DNA from: Actinomadura formosensis NBRC 14204 | Lineage (GTDB): Bacteria; Actinomycetota; Actinomycetes; Streptosporangiales; Streptosporangiaceae | Assembly (NCBI RefSeq): GCF_001552155.1 | Contig: NZ_BCQQ01000072.1 | Span: 1 to 36,353 of the forward strand | Length of the DNA: 36,353 nt | Direction of reading: 5' to 3' | Part shown: in pieces, positions 1 through 9,251 of the stretch | How positions within the stretch are numbered: the stretch's first letter is position 1 | Layout of the letters: the number at the start of each line of letters is the position of its first letter | Program-made: the position numbers and the translations under genes | The notes under the pieces: generated by a model | What the model was told of the DNA's origin: nothing | The model's input: only the letters and a program-made list of their open reading frames with translations | The model's database searches: none

Positions 1-7
1 CGGGCCC

Positions 8-1180
8 ATGTGCCGTTTCGTGATGCCGGCGGCGCGCGGCGGGTGGCGGCGCCCGGACGGCCCGCCCGCCGGCCCGTCCGACCACGCGCTGGCGCGCACC
101 GTGCTCCGGTTCGCGATCGTGCTGCGCTGCGGGGGCGTCGCCGCGGCCATGGTGGCGGCGGGCATCGGCGACGGGGCGGGAGTGTCCCGGGGCTGGCAGG
201 CCGGGGTGCTGGCCGGCCTGGGGTGCTGGGCCGCGCTCTTCACGGCGGTGGCGATCCGGCGTGGCCTGAGCCTTCCGCTGGTGGCCGCCGACGTCCTCGT
301 CGTGGCGCTGGTGCTGCTGGCGCAGCCGCGCTACATCTCGGAGGCCGCCGTGGCCGACGAGACCACGTGGGCGATCATGCTGGCCGGCACCTCGATCTAC
401 GTCGCGCAGCTCGCGCTGCGCCCGCCGGTGAGCCTGCCGCTCGCGGCCGTCGTCATCGCGGCGTACCAGATCGGTGTGCCCGCGGTGACGTCCCAGCCCA
501 GGGTCATGATCGTGCAGACGCTGGCCGTCGTCGCCATCATGGAGCTGCTCCGCCGCGGCGGGCGGAAGGCGGACGCCGTGGTGGCCGGGCGGGATCTGGA
601 GCGGCGCCAGGTGGTCGTCGAGGCGGCCCGGCGCGCCGACGAGCGGGAACAGCGGGCGCAGCTGCACGATTCGGTGCTGGCCACGCTCACCATGGTCGCC
701 TCGGGAGCCGTGGGACCGGGCTCGGCGACCCTTCGTCCGGCGGCGCTGCGCAGTCTCGCGATCATGGAGGGCCGCGCGGGCTGCGGGCCGCCGCCCGCGC
801 GGCCGGTCGACCTGGCCGAGGCGCTGACGGCGCCGGGCGATCGGCCTCCGGGTCTGGTCGTGGAGTACGCCGTCGCGCCGATCAGCACGCCGGAGCCGGT
901 GGCCCTCGCGATCCGCGGGGCCGTCGGCGAGGCGCTCCGCAATGTCGAACGGCATTCGGGAACCACGCGGGCGCGGGTGAGCGCGGAGCAGAGCGCGGGC
1001 GTGCTGACGGTCGAGATCGCCGATGCCGGCCGGGGGTTCTCCCCGGCCCGTGTCCCGGACACGCGGTACGGCATCAGGGTCTCGATCGTCGACCGGATGG
1101 CGGCGGTCGGCGGGATCGCCGAGGTGAAGTCGGCCCGCGGGCGCGGCACCCGGGTCAGGCTGCGCTGGCCCCATGGCTGA
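8..1180 (+). CDS. Sensor histidine kinase (HisKA_3/NarL-type), possibly 5'-partial
   Basis: Membrane sensor kinase for the response regulator two genes downstream. Hydrophobic helices occupy roughly residues 30-180. A dimerisation helix follows with the phospho-acceptor His in LHDSVLATLTMV (about residue 220). The C-terminal HATPase_c domain has an N-box (GEALRNVERHSG) and a G-box (DAGRGF, then YGIRVSIVDRM). The protein overlaps the next gene by 8 nt, so the cassette is translationally coupled. The first ATG lies only 7 nt into the window and no stop precedes it, so the true start could be outside; an internal start nearer ALARTVLRF is also possible. The signal sensed is unknown. Confidence 0.8.
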   Translation: MCRFVMPAARGGWRRPDGPPAGPSDHALARTVLRFAIVLRCGGVAAAMVAAGIGDGAGVSRGWQAGVLAGLGCWAALFTAVAIRRGLSLPLVAADVLVVALVLLAQPRYISEAAVADETTWAIMLAGTSIYVAQLALRPPVSLPLAAVVIAAYQIGVPAVTSQPRVMIVQTLAVVAIMELLRRGGRKADAVVAGRDLERRQVVVEAARRADEREQRAQLHDSVLATLTMVASGAVGPGSATLRPAALRSLAIMEGRAGCGPPPARPVDLAEALTAPGDRPPGLVVEYAVAPISTPEPVALAIRGAVGEALRNVERHSGTTRARVSAEQSAGVLTVEIADAGRGFSPARVPDTRYGIRVSIVDRMAAVGGIAEVKSARGRGTRVRLRWPHG

Positions 1181-2300
1181 GGCGGCATCGGCGACGCCGT
1201 TCGCGGCGCGTTTCCGCCGGGCGTTCGACCAGGCGACGATCATCGTCGTGACCGCCTGGCAGGTCGGCGCGGCGGGCACGGCCCTGCTGGCCTATCACGA
1301 CGTGTACTCGTCTCCCGCCCTGGCCGTCGGCGCCTGGCTGCTGCAGCTGGCGGTCATCGCCGTGGGAGCCGTATGGCTGTTGCGGCGGCGGGCGAACACC
1401 GTCATGACCTGGTCACTCCTCGCCGTCAACCTGTCGGCCCTGGTCGTGGTGCTGGTCATCTGCCCGCCCCAGGAGATGCTCCGCATCAACTGGACCTGGT
1501 CCACGACCGGCCTGATCGGCGTGCTGCTCCTGCTTCACCGGCCGGTGGGCGAGCTGGTGTTCTTCCTGGCGGTCGGCGCGGGCGCCGTCCTCGCCGCGCT
1601 CGTGGTCACCGGCGACGCGGACCGGCACGACCTCGCGGGCTTCGTGACCCTGTGCTACGCCTCCGCGAGCATCCAGTTCGCCATGATGGCGGGGGCGCGC
1701 GTCTTCCGGTTCACGGCCGGCGTCGCGGCGGACGCCGCCGCCGAGCAGGCGGAGATGGCGACCCGCCAGGCCGTCATCGCCGAGGTCGCCGCCGCCCGGC
1801 GGGCCCGCTACCGGGAGGCCAGGCGGCTCATCGTGCCGATCCTGCGCGGTCTGGCGGACGGCGCCCTCGACCCCGCGGACCCGTCGACGCGGCAGCGGTG
1901 CGCCGTCGCCGAAGCCATGCTCCGCCGGCTCATGACCCGGCAGGAGGACCTGCCCCATCCGCTGCTGCGCGGCCTGGAGGACGGCGTCGCCGCCGCCGCG
2001 CGGCGCGGCGCCGTGGTGAGCGTGGCCCTCGTCGGGGAGCTGTCGCCGATGCCGGCCGGGATCGGCCCCGCGCTCACCGAGCTTCCGCTCGCGGTGCTCG
2101 CGAGGACCCGCGCCTACGCCCGCATCACCGTGGTGGAGACCGAGCCGGGTCACGTCAGTGTCTCGATCCTGGCGGACGGTACCGCGCCCGCCCCGCCGGC
2201 GGGTTCCGCCGGCCACGTGTCCGCGGAACGCGGTGTCACCGTCACCATGGACCACGATGGTGACCTCCTCTGGCTGGAGACCCGATGGCAACGCCCGTGA
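1173..2300 (+). CDS. Degenerate histidine-kinase-like membrane protein
   Basis: Partner protein in the two-component cassette. It has about six hydrophobic segments in residues 15-180, then a helical linker (AAEQAEMATRQ onward) and a C-terminal domain laid out like the upstream kinase. No phospho-acceptor His motif, N-box or glycine-rich ATP lid can be seen: where the upstream kinase has LHDSVL and EALRNVERH, this one has ARYREARRLIVP and LPLAVLARTRAY. I infer a pseudokinase or regulatory subunit, perhaps heterodimerising with the upstream kinase. Overlaps of 8 nt (upstream) and 16 nt (downstream) tie it tightly to both neighbours. Family membership is inferred from layout and context rather than catalytic motifs. 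Confidence 0.65.
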   Translation: MAEAASATPFAARFRRAFDQATIIVVTAWQVGAAGTALLAYHDVYSSPALAVGAWLLQLAVIAVGAVWLLRRRANTVMTWSLLAVNLSALVVVLVICPPQEMLRINWTWSTTGLIGVLLLLHRPVGELVFFLAVGAGAVLAALVVTGDADRHDLAGFVTLCYASASIQFAMMAGARVFRFTAGVAADAAAEQAEMATRQAVIAEVAAARRARYREARRLIVPILRGLADGALDPADPSTRQRCAVAEAMLRRLMTRQEDLPHPLLRGLEDGVAAAARRGAVVSVALVGELSPMPAGIGPALTELPLAVLARTRAYARITVVETEPGHVSVSILADGTAPAPPAGSAGHVSAERGVTVTMDHDGDLLWLETRWQRP

Positions 2301-2935
2301 CCACCGCCGTGATCGACGATCAGGACGTCGTCCTGTCCGGTGTCGACACCTGGATCGCCGCCGACCCCGAACAGCGGGTCCGGATCATCCACCGCGCCAC
2401 CAGCCTGGACGGCCTGGAGAAGGGGCCGGCCGCCGCCGCCGACGTCCTGGTCGTCGACCTGCGCATCGCCGGTGAGCTCGTCTTCGACCGGATCGCCGAG
2501 CTGACCGCCGCGGGCCACCGCATCGTGGTCTTCTCCCAGCACGCCGAGCCCGACTTCATCCACCGGGCCGAGATGGCGGGTGCGCGGGCGTACGTCACGA
2601 AGGAGACCCGCGAGGGCCGGCTGCATCTGATCGAGGCGATCCTGGCCGTGGCCGCCGGCGACACGTACACGACTCCTTCGCAGGCGGGGGCCATGCTCGC
2701 GGCCACCGGCACCGGCCGGCCCAGTTTCTCCGGCCAGGAGCTGCGGACCATGCGGCTGTGGCTCGCCGGGCTGACCCGCGCGGGCGTGGCCCGGCAGATG
2801 GGCATCAGCGAGCACACCGTCAAGCAGTACCTGGACCGTGCCAGGGAGAAGTACGCCAAGGCCGGCCGTGAGGCCCGTACACGGCTTGACCTTTACCGGG
2901 AGGCCCGGCGCGACGGCATCGTGGACGGTCCCTGA
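2285..2935 (+). CDS. Two-component response regulator, NarL/LuxR family
   Basis: DNA-binding response regulator of 216 aa. The receiver domain starts TTAVIDDQD (acidic pocket), has the probable phospho-acceptor Asp in VVDLRIAG (about residue 58) and the conserved Lys in YVTKET (about residue 110). The C-terminal LuxR-type helix-turn-helix includes ARQMGISEHTVKQYL (about residues 165-180). It overlaps the preceding kinase-like gene by 16 nt and is followed at once by a hairpin, so it ends the three-gene operon. Its targets are not visible; the secreted-protein gene 150 bp downstream is a candidate by proximity only. Confidence 0.88.
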   Translation: MATPVTTAVIDDQDVVLSGVDTWIAADPEQRVRIIHRATSLDGLEKGPAAAADVLVVDLRIAGELVFDRIAELTAAGHRIVVFSQHAEPDFIHRAEMAGARAYVTKETREGRLHLIEAILAVAAGDTYTTPSQAGAMLAATGTGRPSFSGQELRTMRLWLAGLTRAGVARQMGISEHTVKQYLDRAREKYAKAGREARTRLDLYREARRDGIVDGP

Positions 2936-2936
2936 C

Positions 2937-2961
2937 GCGGACGGCCCCCCTTCCCGTCCGC
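2937..2961 (+). terminator. Hairpin terminator after the two-component cassette
   Basis: An 8-bp stem (GCGGACGG with CCGTCCGC) and a 9-nt pyrimidine-rich loop start 2 nt after the response-regulator stop. There is no clear U-tract, which is usual for actinomycete terminators. Confidence 0.6.
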
Positions 2962-3082
2962 CATGACCCCCGAACATCCGTCATGACAACGTCGCGGCTC
3001 CTCCCCCAAGCTGTTGGCGAGGCGAGCGGACCGGCCGGAACCCCCTGCCGGTCCGTTTCACGCTGACGAGAAGGAGCAGAGG

Positions 3083-3736
3083 ATGAAAGGCGCCACGCAG
3101 ATCAGGGCCGCGACGATCGCGGTCGCTGTGGGAGCCCTGACGACCGGGCTCATGTCCGCCCCCGCGCACGCCGCCGCGGCCAAGGGCGAGACCTTCACCC
3201 GGTCCTACACGCTGGTCAAGGAGTTCAATTCCAAGCCCCTGAAGCGTTGTGCCAGGCTCACCGTCTGGGGTTCGGTCACCTTCACCCGCACCCAGGGGCC
3301 GGGGTTCTACCTGATCTACAAGAACATCAAGGTGAACAACCCCACGGCGCGGGTCAGCGCGCTGGCGAAGTGCGGCAGCAAGAAGTCCTCCACGCTGACG
3401 AAGGGGACGATCACGCAACGCTGGTACGAGAGCAGTTGCAAGGCGAACGTCAAGGTCGCTGTCGGATTCCCCTGGGCGGTTTCCGTCGAGCCCACGGTCG
3501 AGTGCGGAAATCGACGGGTCGGTAAGAGGAAGACCACCTACACGGGTACAGCCAAGACGTACACCCAGTACAACAGCGGCCGGCCGCTGTCCTTCACGGG
3601 CACGCTGTACGCCGGCCCCTCGGTGAAGCAGCCTCCGGCGCCGCTCTGCCTCTCCGCCAAGCCGACGATCACGATCTACGCGAAGAGCAAGTCCGACTCG
3701 TTCACCACGACGATGAAGGCCTGCGTGAAGCCGTAG
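3083..3736 (+). CDS. Secreted Cys-rich protein of unknown function
   Basis: A 217-aa exported protein. The ATG at 3083 is chosen because AAGGAG lies upstream at good spacing and a Sec signal peptide follows (basic MKGATQIR, hydrophobic core, cleavage near APAHA-AAAKG, about residue 32). The mature part is rich in Thr, Lys, Ser and Tyr and reads as beta-strand-like. It has six Cys (RCARL, AKCGS, SSCKA, VECGN, PLCLS, KACVK), enough for three disulfides. I recognise no domain. It stands alone between two hairpins, so is probably monocistronic. Confidence 0.75.
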   Translation: MKGATQIRAATIAVAVGALTTGLMSAPAHAAAAKGETFTRSYTLVKEFNSKPLKRCARLTVWGSVTFTRTQGPGFYLIYKNIKVNNPTARVSALAKCGSKKSSTLTKGTITQRWYESSCKANVKVAVGFPWAVSVEPTVECGNRRVGKRKTTYTGTAKTYTQYNSGRPLSFTGTLYAGPSVKQPPAPLCLSAKPTITIYAKSKSDSFTTTMKACVKP

Positions 3737-3745
3737 CGGCTTGAC

Positions 3746-3785
3746 CCGCGGCCACCCCCCGTTCCGGAACGGGGGGTGGCCGCGG
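3746..3785 (+). terminator. 40-nt perfect palindrome, probable terminator
   Basis: Twenty bases (CCGCGGCCACC, CCCCGTTCC) are followed directly by their exact reverse complement, starting 9 nt after the secreted-protein stop. As RNA this folds into a very stable GC-rich hairpin with minimal loop. It could also stop transcription arriving from the opposite strand. Confidence 0.75.
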
Positions 3786-3944
3786 CGCCTCGGCGGACCC
3801 CGCCGGGGAGCAGGGTCAGGGAGGGGAACCACTCGCGGCCGCGCATCCGCGCCTCAAGATCCATCCCCGGTCAACTCTCTGACGTCGAAATAGAACGTCG
3901 TCTTCCCCGATGCTTGCAAGTCGAGGAGGATGGCGAGGTCGGCA

Positions 3945-4940
3945 TCAGCGGGGGACGAGCTCACGCACAAGGTCGGCGGCGGGAGTCTCGGTGGCCTTGC
4001 GGAAGGATTCGCCCGCCCACAGGTTGACGCCCTCCGGGTCGCCTTGCGCGGCGGACGCCTTGCGTAGCGGCGAGGTCACGTAGTGGACGTCGGGGTAAGC
4101 GGCCGGTGCGTGCGCCGAGTGTTCAGTGAGGAAGCGGTTGACCAGACCGCGCGCCAGCCGTCCGCTGAAGGCCCGGGTCATCGCGGTGGACGTGAAGCGC
4201 GGGTCCGCCAGGGCCGCCTTGTGGACGGCGCTTGCGCCGCTCTCCGGGCAGCGGACGAAGGCCGTTCCCAACTGGGCGGCGACCGCGCCCACACCGAGGA
4301 TCTCGGCGACGTCCACGGGCGTGGCCAGGCCCCCGGCGGCGATGAGGGGCTGCGAGGTCATCCTGCGCACGGAGTGCAGCAGGACGCGCAGCGGCAGCGG
4401 CTCGTCGGACACGTTGGTGAACGATCCCCGGTGCCCCCCGGCCTCCGCCCCCTGCAGGCAGAGGGCGTCGGCGGCGGACGCCCGCCTGGCCTCGTCCACG
4501 GACGTCACCGTGACGATCACGAGCACGCCCCGGGCCTGGAACGCCCGGATCACCTTCGGCGGCGGGCAGCCGAAGGTGAAGCTGACGAACACCGGCGGGT
4601 CGGACAGCAGATCGGCGACCTTCGCCTCGTACGCGTCGTCCCGGGGACCCGGAACGCCGGGCGAGACGCCGAGACGCTCGGCCTCGGGCGCGAGACGGTC
4701 CCGGTAGGCGGCGACATCGGCGGGGTCGATCTCGTCCAGCGACGGCATGAAGACGTTCACCCCGAATGGGCGCGATGTCAGCTTCCGGGTGGCGGCGATG
4801 TCCGCGCGCATGGCCTCCGGCGTCTTGTAGCCGGCGGCGAGGAAGCCGAGCCCGCCCGCGTTCGAGACGGCGGCGGCCAGTTCCGGTGTCGACGGCCCGC
4901 CCGCCATCGGTGCCTGCACGATCGGGACGTCCGTCCACAT
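3945..4940 (-). CDS. Nitronate monooxygenase / 2-nitropropane dioxygenase family (FMN-dependent)
   Basis: FMN-dependent TIM-barrel flavoenzyme of 331 aa; the family oxidises alkyl nitronates such as propionate-3-nitronate. Start ATG (MWTDVPIVQAPMAGG) is taken because AGGACGGGGTG lies just upstream. Family signatures: QAPMAGG at the N-terminus, GGLGFLAAGY, the active-site region GAEAGGHRG (with the His proposed as catalytic base in this family), and phosphate-binding IAAGGLATPVDV and GAVAAQLGTAF. It is divergent from the dehydrogenase gene at 5063, with about 120 bp between starts. The real substrate may differ, since many family members are FMN oxidoreductases of unknown substrate. Confidence 0.88.
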   Translation of the reverse strand: MWTDVPIVQAPMAGGPSTPELAAAVSNAGGLGFLAAGYKTPEAMRADIAATRKLTSRPFGVNVFMPSLDEIDPADVAAYRDRLAPEAERLGVSPGVPGPRDDAYEAKVADLLSDPPVFVSFTFGCPPPKVIRAFQARGVLVIVTVTSVDEARRASAADALCLQGAEAGGHRGSFTNVSDEPLPLRVLLHSVRRMTSQPLIAAGGLATPVDVAEILGVGAVAAQLGTAFVRCPESGASAVHKAALADPRFTSTAMTRAFSGRLARGLVNRFLTEHSAHAPAAYPDVHYVTSPLRKASAAQGDPEGVNLWAGESFRKATETPAADLVRELVPR

Positions 4941-5062
4941 GGTGTTCACCCCGTCCTGAAAGCCCACTGGCCAGGATAGGCGGCCGTGTCCTCCCGGCCT
5001 CCGGGCGGGTTGCGGGTGCCGGGGTGCGCCCGGTAGGAGGGTGGGGACGGAGGGGAGCCTGT

Positions 5063-5971
5063 ATGCGGGTGCTGCTGCACTACGACATGGATCATGAGGA
5101 GCCCGGCCTCGACATCGTGAGCTGCTCCGAGCAGGACGACGCGCGGTTCGCCGGACTGCTGCCGGACGCCGAGGTCATCTGGCACGTCCTGCGCCCGCTC
5201 ACCGCCGCCGACATGGACGCGGCGCCGAAGCTGCGGCTGATCCAGAAGCTCGGCACCGGCGTGAACACCATCGACCTCGACGCCGCGCGGGAACGCGGGA
5301 TCGCGGTCGCGAACATGCCGGGGCGCAACGCGCAGGCGGTCGCGGAGACGTCCCTGCTGCTGATGCTGGCGGTGCTGCGGCGGGTCGTGCCGTTCGACAC
5401 GCGGACACGGCGCGGCGCGGGCTGGCCCGCCGGCCGGGACCTGGTCGGCGGGGAGCTGGCCGGGCGGACGGTCGGGCTGCTCGGCGGCGGGGAGATCGCG
5501 ACCCTGCTGCGCGGCATGCTGGAGGCGATCGGCGCCCGCGTGCTCTACACGTCCCGCCGCCCGCGCCGCGACGACCCGGCCTGGCGGGAACTGGACGATC
5601 TGCTGCGGGCGAGCGACGTCGTGTCCGTGCACGTCCCGCTGACGGACGAGACCCGCCACCTGCTGGACGCCGGCCGCCTCGCGCTGCTGCCGCGGAGCGC
5701 GGTCGTCGTGAACACGGCGCGCGGCGCGGTCATCGACGAGGCGGCGCTGACGGCGGCGCTGCGGTCCGGGCGGCTGGGCGGCGCCGGGCTCGACGTCTTC
5801 GAGAACGAGCCGGTGGACGCCGCCAACCCGCTGCTGGCCCTGGACAACGTCGTCGTCATGCCGCACGTCGCCTGGCTGACGCGCGAGACCTGGGACCGGT
5901 ACTTCACCGTCGCGGCGGACAACTGCCGCCGCCTCGCCCGCGGCGACGACCTCCTCCACCGCGTCGTCTAG
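5063..5971 (+). CDS. D-2-hydroxyacid dehydrogenase, NAD-binding
   Basis: NAD(P)-dependent D-isomer-specific 2-hydroxyacid dehydrogenase of 302 aa, interconverting 2-oxoacids and D-2-hydroxyacids. ATG at 5063 follows GGAGGGGAG; long upstream extensions in frame are unlikely. The Rossmann fingerprint is GLLGGGEIA (about residue 140), slightly off the usual GxGxxG. Catalytic residues are visible: Arg in VVNTARGAVID, Glu in VFENEPV and His in MPHVAW, in family order. KLGTGVNTID matches the substrate-domain loop. The gene stands alone on the plus strand between two minus-strand genes and converges on the P450. The substrate cannot be told from sequence. Confidence 0.9.
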   Translation: MRVLLHYDMDHEEPGLDIVSCSEQDDARFAGLLPDAEVIWHVLRPLTAADMDAAPKLRLIQKLGTGVNTIDLDAARERGIAVANMPGRNAQAVAETSLLLMLAVLRRVVPFDTRTRRGAGWPAGRDLVGGELAGRTVGLLGGGEIATLLRGMLEAIGARVLYTSRRPRRDDPAWRELDDLLRASDVVSVHVPLTDETRHLLDAGRLALLPRSAVVVNTARGAVIDEAALTAALRSGRLGGAGLDVFENEPVDAANPLLALDNVVVMPHVAWLTRETWDRYFTVAADNCRRLARGDDLLHRVV

Positions 5972-5997
5972 GGGACGGGCGCGGGCACCGGGGTCCT

Positions 5998-7245
5998 TCA
6001 GGCGAGGGAGTAGCGGATCGGAAGGCGTTTCAGGCCGCCGACGAACGTGGTGGCGGTGCCCTGCGGGGTTCCGGCGAGTTCGATGGAGGAGAGCCGCGGC
6101 AGCAGTTCCTCGAAGAACGCGCGGATCTCCATGCGGGCGAGGGCCGCGCCGAGACAGTAGTGGACGCCGAACCCGAACGCCAGGTGCTTGTTCGGGTCGC
6201 GCCCGACGTCGAAGCGGAACGGGTCGTCGAAGACGTCCTCGTCCCTGTTCGCGGACGGATAGGACAGCAGCACCGCATCGCCCCGGCGAATCGTGACGCC
6301 GCGCAGTTCGCAGTCCTCGGCGGCGGTGCGCATGAACTCCTTGACGGGCGTGACCCAGCGGATCATCTCGTCCACCGCGAGCGGCATCAGCTCGGGCTTC
6401 TCGCGGAGCCGTTCGAGCTGGCCCGGGTGTTCGATGAGGGCGTGCAGGCCGCCGGAGATCGTCGCGCTGGTCGTGTCGTGCCCGGCCGTCGCGACGATGA
6501 CGTAGTAGGAGGCGGTGTCGAAGTCGTTCAGCGGCTCGCCGTCGATGCGCGCGTTGGCGATGGCGGACGCGAGGTCGTCGGTCGGTTCCTTGCGCCGCGC
6601 CTCCGTCAACTCCTGGAAATAGGCGAAGAAGTCGAGCAGGACCTGGAGTTTCTCCTCGTTGGTCGTGCCGCGCTGGAACTCGGCGTCATCGCCGCCGAAA
6701 AGCTCCTGCGTCAGTTTCAGCATCCGGCCGAAGTCGCTTTCCGGAAGGCCGAGCAGCGACAGGATCACATAAAGCGGGAAATGGACGGCGACCTCCTGGG
6801 CGAAGTCGCATTCACCGCCGAGGTCCACCATCCGGTCGACATACCGCTTCGCCAGTTCGCGGACGCGCGGCCGCAGCGCCCGCATCGCACGCGGCCGGAA
6901 CCAGTCCGCGCCGACCGCCCGGACGACCCGGTGGTCCGGATCGTCCATGTGGATCAGCGTGCGCAGCGCGATGCCCTGCTCGGCCCGCCGCCGGTTCAGT
7001 TCGTCGAACTCGGCGGTGGCGAGCAGCGGACGCGGCGCGTTCAGGAAGACCTGGTGGTCGCGCTCGACCTCCAGCACGTCCTCGTGCCTGGTGATCGCCC
7101 AGAACGGGTTGTAGGCGGGCGCGTCCACCCAATGCACCGGCGACTCGCGGCGCAGCAGCGCGAGCGAGGCGTGGAGCCGCCGGTCGTCGGCGTAGACCCG
7201 CGGATCGGCGAGGTCGAGACCCGCCTCGTGCACGGTCAGCGTCAT
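5998..7245 (-). CDS. Cytochrome P450
   Basis: Soluble bacterial P450 monooxygenase of 415 aa. Start ATG (MTLTVHEAG) follows GAGGAGCAG; an in-frame upstream extension lacks an RBS. Motifs: oxygen-activating I-helix AGHDTTS (residues 254-260), K-helix EMIR (E293/R296), heme loop FGFGVHYCLG with the thiolate ligand Cys364. LIHMDDPDHRVVR resembles the C-helix region of P450s acting on lipid or terpenoid substrates. No ferredoxin or reductase is adjacent, so redox partners are encoded elsewhere. It lies 150 bp downstream of the acyl-CoA dehydrogenase on the same strand and may share its transcript. Substrate unknown. Confidence 0.93.
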   Translation of the reverse strand: MTLTVHEAGLDLADPRVYADDRRLHASLALLRRESPVHWVDAPAYNPFWAITRHEDVLEVERDHQVFLNAPRPLLATAEFDELNRRRAEQGIALRTLIHMDDPDHRVVRAVGADWFRPRAMRALRPRVRELAKRYVDRMVDLGGECDFAQEVAVHFPLYVILSLLGLPESDFGRMLKLTQELFGGDDAEFQRGTTNEEKLQVLLDFFAYFQELTEARRKEPTDDLASAIANARIDGEPLNDFDTASYYVIVATAGHDTTSATISGGLHALIEHPGQLERLREKPELMPLAVDEMIRWVTPVKEFMRTAAEDCELRGVTIRRGDAVLLSYPSANRDEDVFDDPFRFDVGRDPNKHLAFGFGVHYCLGAALARMEIRAFFEELLPRLSSIELAGTPQGTATTFVGGLKRLPIRYSLA

Positions 7246-7395
7246 CGCTCTGCTCCTCGCTCGTGGCGGCCGCCCCCAGGAACCTACGGGCCGGAATTCG
7301 GCTCGGTCAATGATCACCGACGGCTCGGCCGCCGGTGAGTCGCCGTGCCGTCCGCGGCCGGCGGCGAACCGCGCGGCGCCCTTGACCGCGGCCTC

Positions 7396-9156
7396 CTAGC
7401 CGCCGGTGAACGCGCCGTCCGCCAGGTCCGCGAACCGTTCGAGGTCCTCCGCCGGGGCGTCGATGCCGCGCAGCGGACCGGCGTCGGCGAGACGGCTCCG
7501 CGCGTAGAGGCGCGCGACCAGCGCCTTGCGGTCGCCGCCGGAATCGGCGCGTTCCCAGCCGGCCTGCTCCAGCAGCAACGCCGCCGCGTACACGTCCGCC
7601 ATGTACTGGGCGAGCGGGAAGAGCCGCGCTTCGGCCACGGTTCCGTCGAGGTCGCGCCACTTTTCTATGGCCTGCCGCAGGTGCTCGATGCGCCGGCCGA
7701 CGAGGTCGGCGGTGCCGTCGTCCCCCGGCGGCGCGGCCCGGGCGGCCTCGGCGAGCCGGTCGAGGAACGGCTTGTGCGCCTCCTGCCGTTCGACGGCGCG
7801 GCGCACGTCCAGGCACAGGATGTTGTCGCCGCCCTCCCAGATGGGGTTGACCTGCGCGTCCCGCAGGATGCGCGCCACCGGCCACTGCTCGATGTAGCCG
7901 TTGCCGCCGTGGATCTCGATGGCGTCACTCGCCGCCGTCACCCCCAACCTGGACGCCCGCAGCTTGATCAGCGCCGCGCCCACCCTGAGCCGGGGCCGGC
8001 CGAGGTACCCGTCGAACACGAGCGCCTGCGCGGCCTCGGTCTCCACGATCAGCTCGGCGAGCTTGCGCCGCATGAGCGGCTGGTCGGCCAGTGCGGCGCC
8101 GAACGCCTCCCGCGCCCGCGCGTAGCGGAGCGACTCGACGAGCGACCGCCGCGCGCATCCGAGGCCCATCATCGCGATGCCGAGGCGGGCGCCGTTCGTC
8201 AGCTCCATCATGCGGGCGAGGCCCCTGCCGTCCCCGCCCTGGCCCGCGCTTGAGGACGGGGCCAGCAGGAACGCCTCCGCGTCGGTGAACTCGATCTCCG
8301 CCGACGCGACGGACCTGGTGCCCAGCTTGTCCTTGAGCCGCCGGATGCGGACGCCGTTGCGCGACCCGTCCCGCCGCTCCCGCAGCACCAGGAACGGAGC
8401 GATCCCCCGCACCCCGTCGACGGCGCCTTCGGACTTGGCCAGCACCACGAACGCCGACCCGTTCGCGTTGGACGCGAACCACTTGAACCCGTTGACCCGC
8501 CAGGCGTCCCCGTCCTTGGCCGCGGTGGACTCCAGCACGCCCAGATCGGAGCCGCCCGACCGCTCCGTCAGCATCTGTGCCGCCTCACCGGACATCTCCC
8601 CGGCCGCGAACAGCTCCCGCACCCGCTCCCTGACGTCCTCGGGCGCGAACATCTCCGTCAACTGGACGACCATGTCGCCGCCGGTGCCGAGCGCGCACGC
8701 CATGCCGATGTCGGCCTGGTCCAGCAGGTAACTCCACGCCACGCCCAGCGGCGCGGGATCGACCCCGGCGGCCTCCGCCTCCGCGATGAAGCCGGGCCGG
8801 GTGAAGGACGTCGCGACGAGATCGCGCCGGGCCGCCTCGAACGACGGCGGCATGACGACCTCGCTGATGTCGCGTCCCCACCGGTCGTACTTCTCCAGGC
8901 GCGGCGGGTTCCGGTCGGTCTCCTCGGCCCGCTCGGCGATCGGCCCGCCCATCAGCGCGCCCATCTCCCGGAGCCTCGGCTCGGCCCAGCCGAACCCGTC
9001 CCCCAGGTACCGCCGCATGAGGAACCGCAGCGTGGGGTCGCAGTCGTACCAGTTGAGGCCCACGGCCCCCTGGTACCGCTCGGTCGCGTACCGGCGCGCC
9101 TTCTCCGGGCCACCGAACGGCAGCCGGTCGAACGCCTCGATCAGATAGGACGTCAT
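7396..9156 (-). CDS. Acyl-CoA dehydrogenase, large (AidB/FadE-like) type
   Basis: FAD-dependent acyl-CoA dehydrogenase of 586 aa, longer than the usual ~380 aa because of a C-terminal extension (about residues 450-586), as in the AidB and long FadE groups. Motifs: LTERSGGSDLG (substrate and flavin binding), FKWFASN, the conserved DKLGTRSVASAEIEF loop, and IHGGNGYIEQWPVAR followed by NPIWEGGDN, whose Glu sits where the base is found in IVD/AidB-type enzymes. It is divergent from the PaaX-like regulator (95 bp between starts), which may control it. Likely role: beta-oxidation of a fatty or aryl-acyl-CoA; exact substrate unknown. Confidence 0.92.
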   Translation of the reverse strand: MTSYLIEAFDRLPFGGPEKARRYATERYQGAVGLNWYDCDPTLRFLMRRYLGDGFGWAEPRLREMGALMGGPIAERAEETDRNPPRLEKYDRWGRDISEVVMPPSFEAARRDLVATSFTRPGFIAEAEAAGVDPAPLGVAWSYLLDQADIGMACALGTGGDMVVQLTEMFAPEDVRERVRELFAAGEMSGEAAQMLTERSGGSDLGVLESTAAKDGDAWRVNGFKWFASNANGSAFVVLAKSEGAVDGVRGIAPFLVLRERRDGSRNGVRIRRLKDKLGTRSVASAEIEFTDAEAFLLAPSSSAGQGGDGRGLARMMELTNGARLGIAMMGLGCARRSLVESLRYARAREAFGAALADQPLMRRKLAELIVETEAAQALVFDGYLGRPRLRVGAALIKLRASRLGVTAASDAIEIHGGNGYIEQWPVARILRDAQVNPIWEGGDNILCLDVRRAVERQEAHKPFLDRLAEAARAAPPGDDGTADLVGRRIEHLRQAIEKWRDLDGTVAEARLFPLAQYMADVYAAALLLEQAGWERADSGGDRKALVARLYARSRLADAGPLRGIDAPAEDLERFADLADGAFTGG

Positions 9157-9251
9157 ACCCTGACATTACGCTTCTTCGCCATATGATGAAAGTCTGTAAC
9201 ATCCCAAGATCGCAGGCCGGTGACACCGTTCCCGGTAGGGTCGGGACAGAC

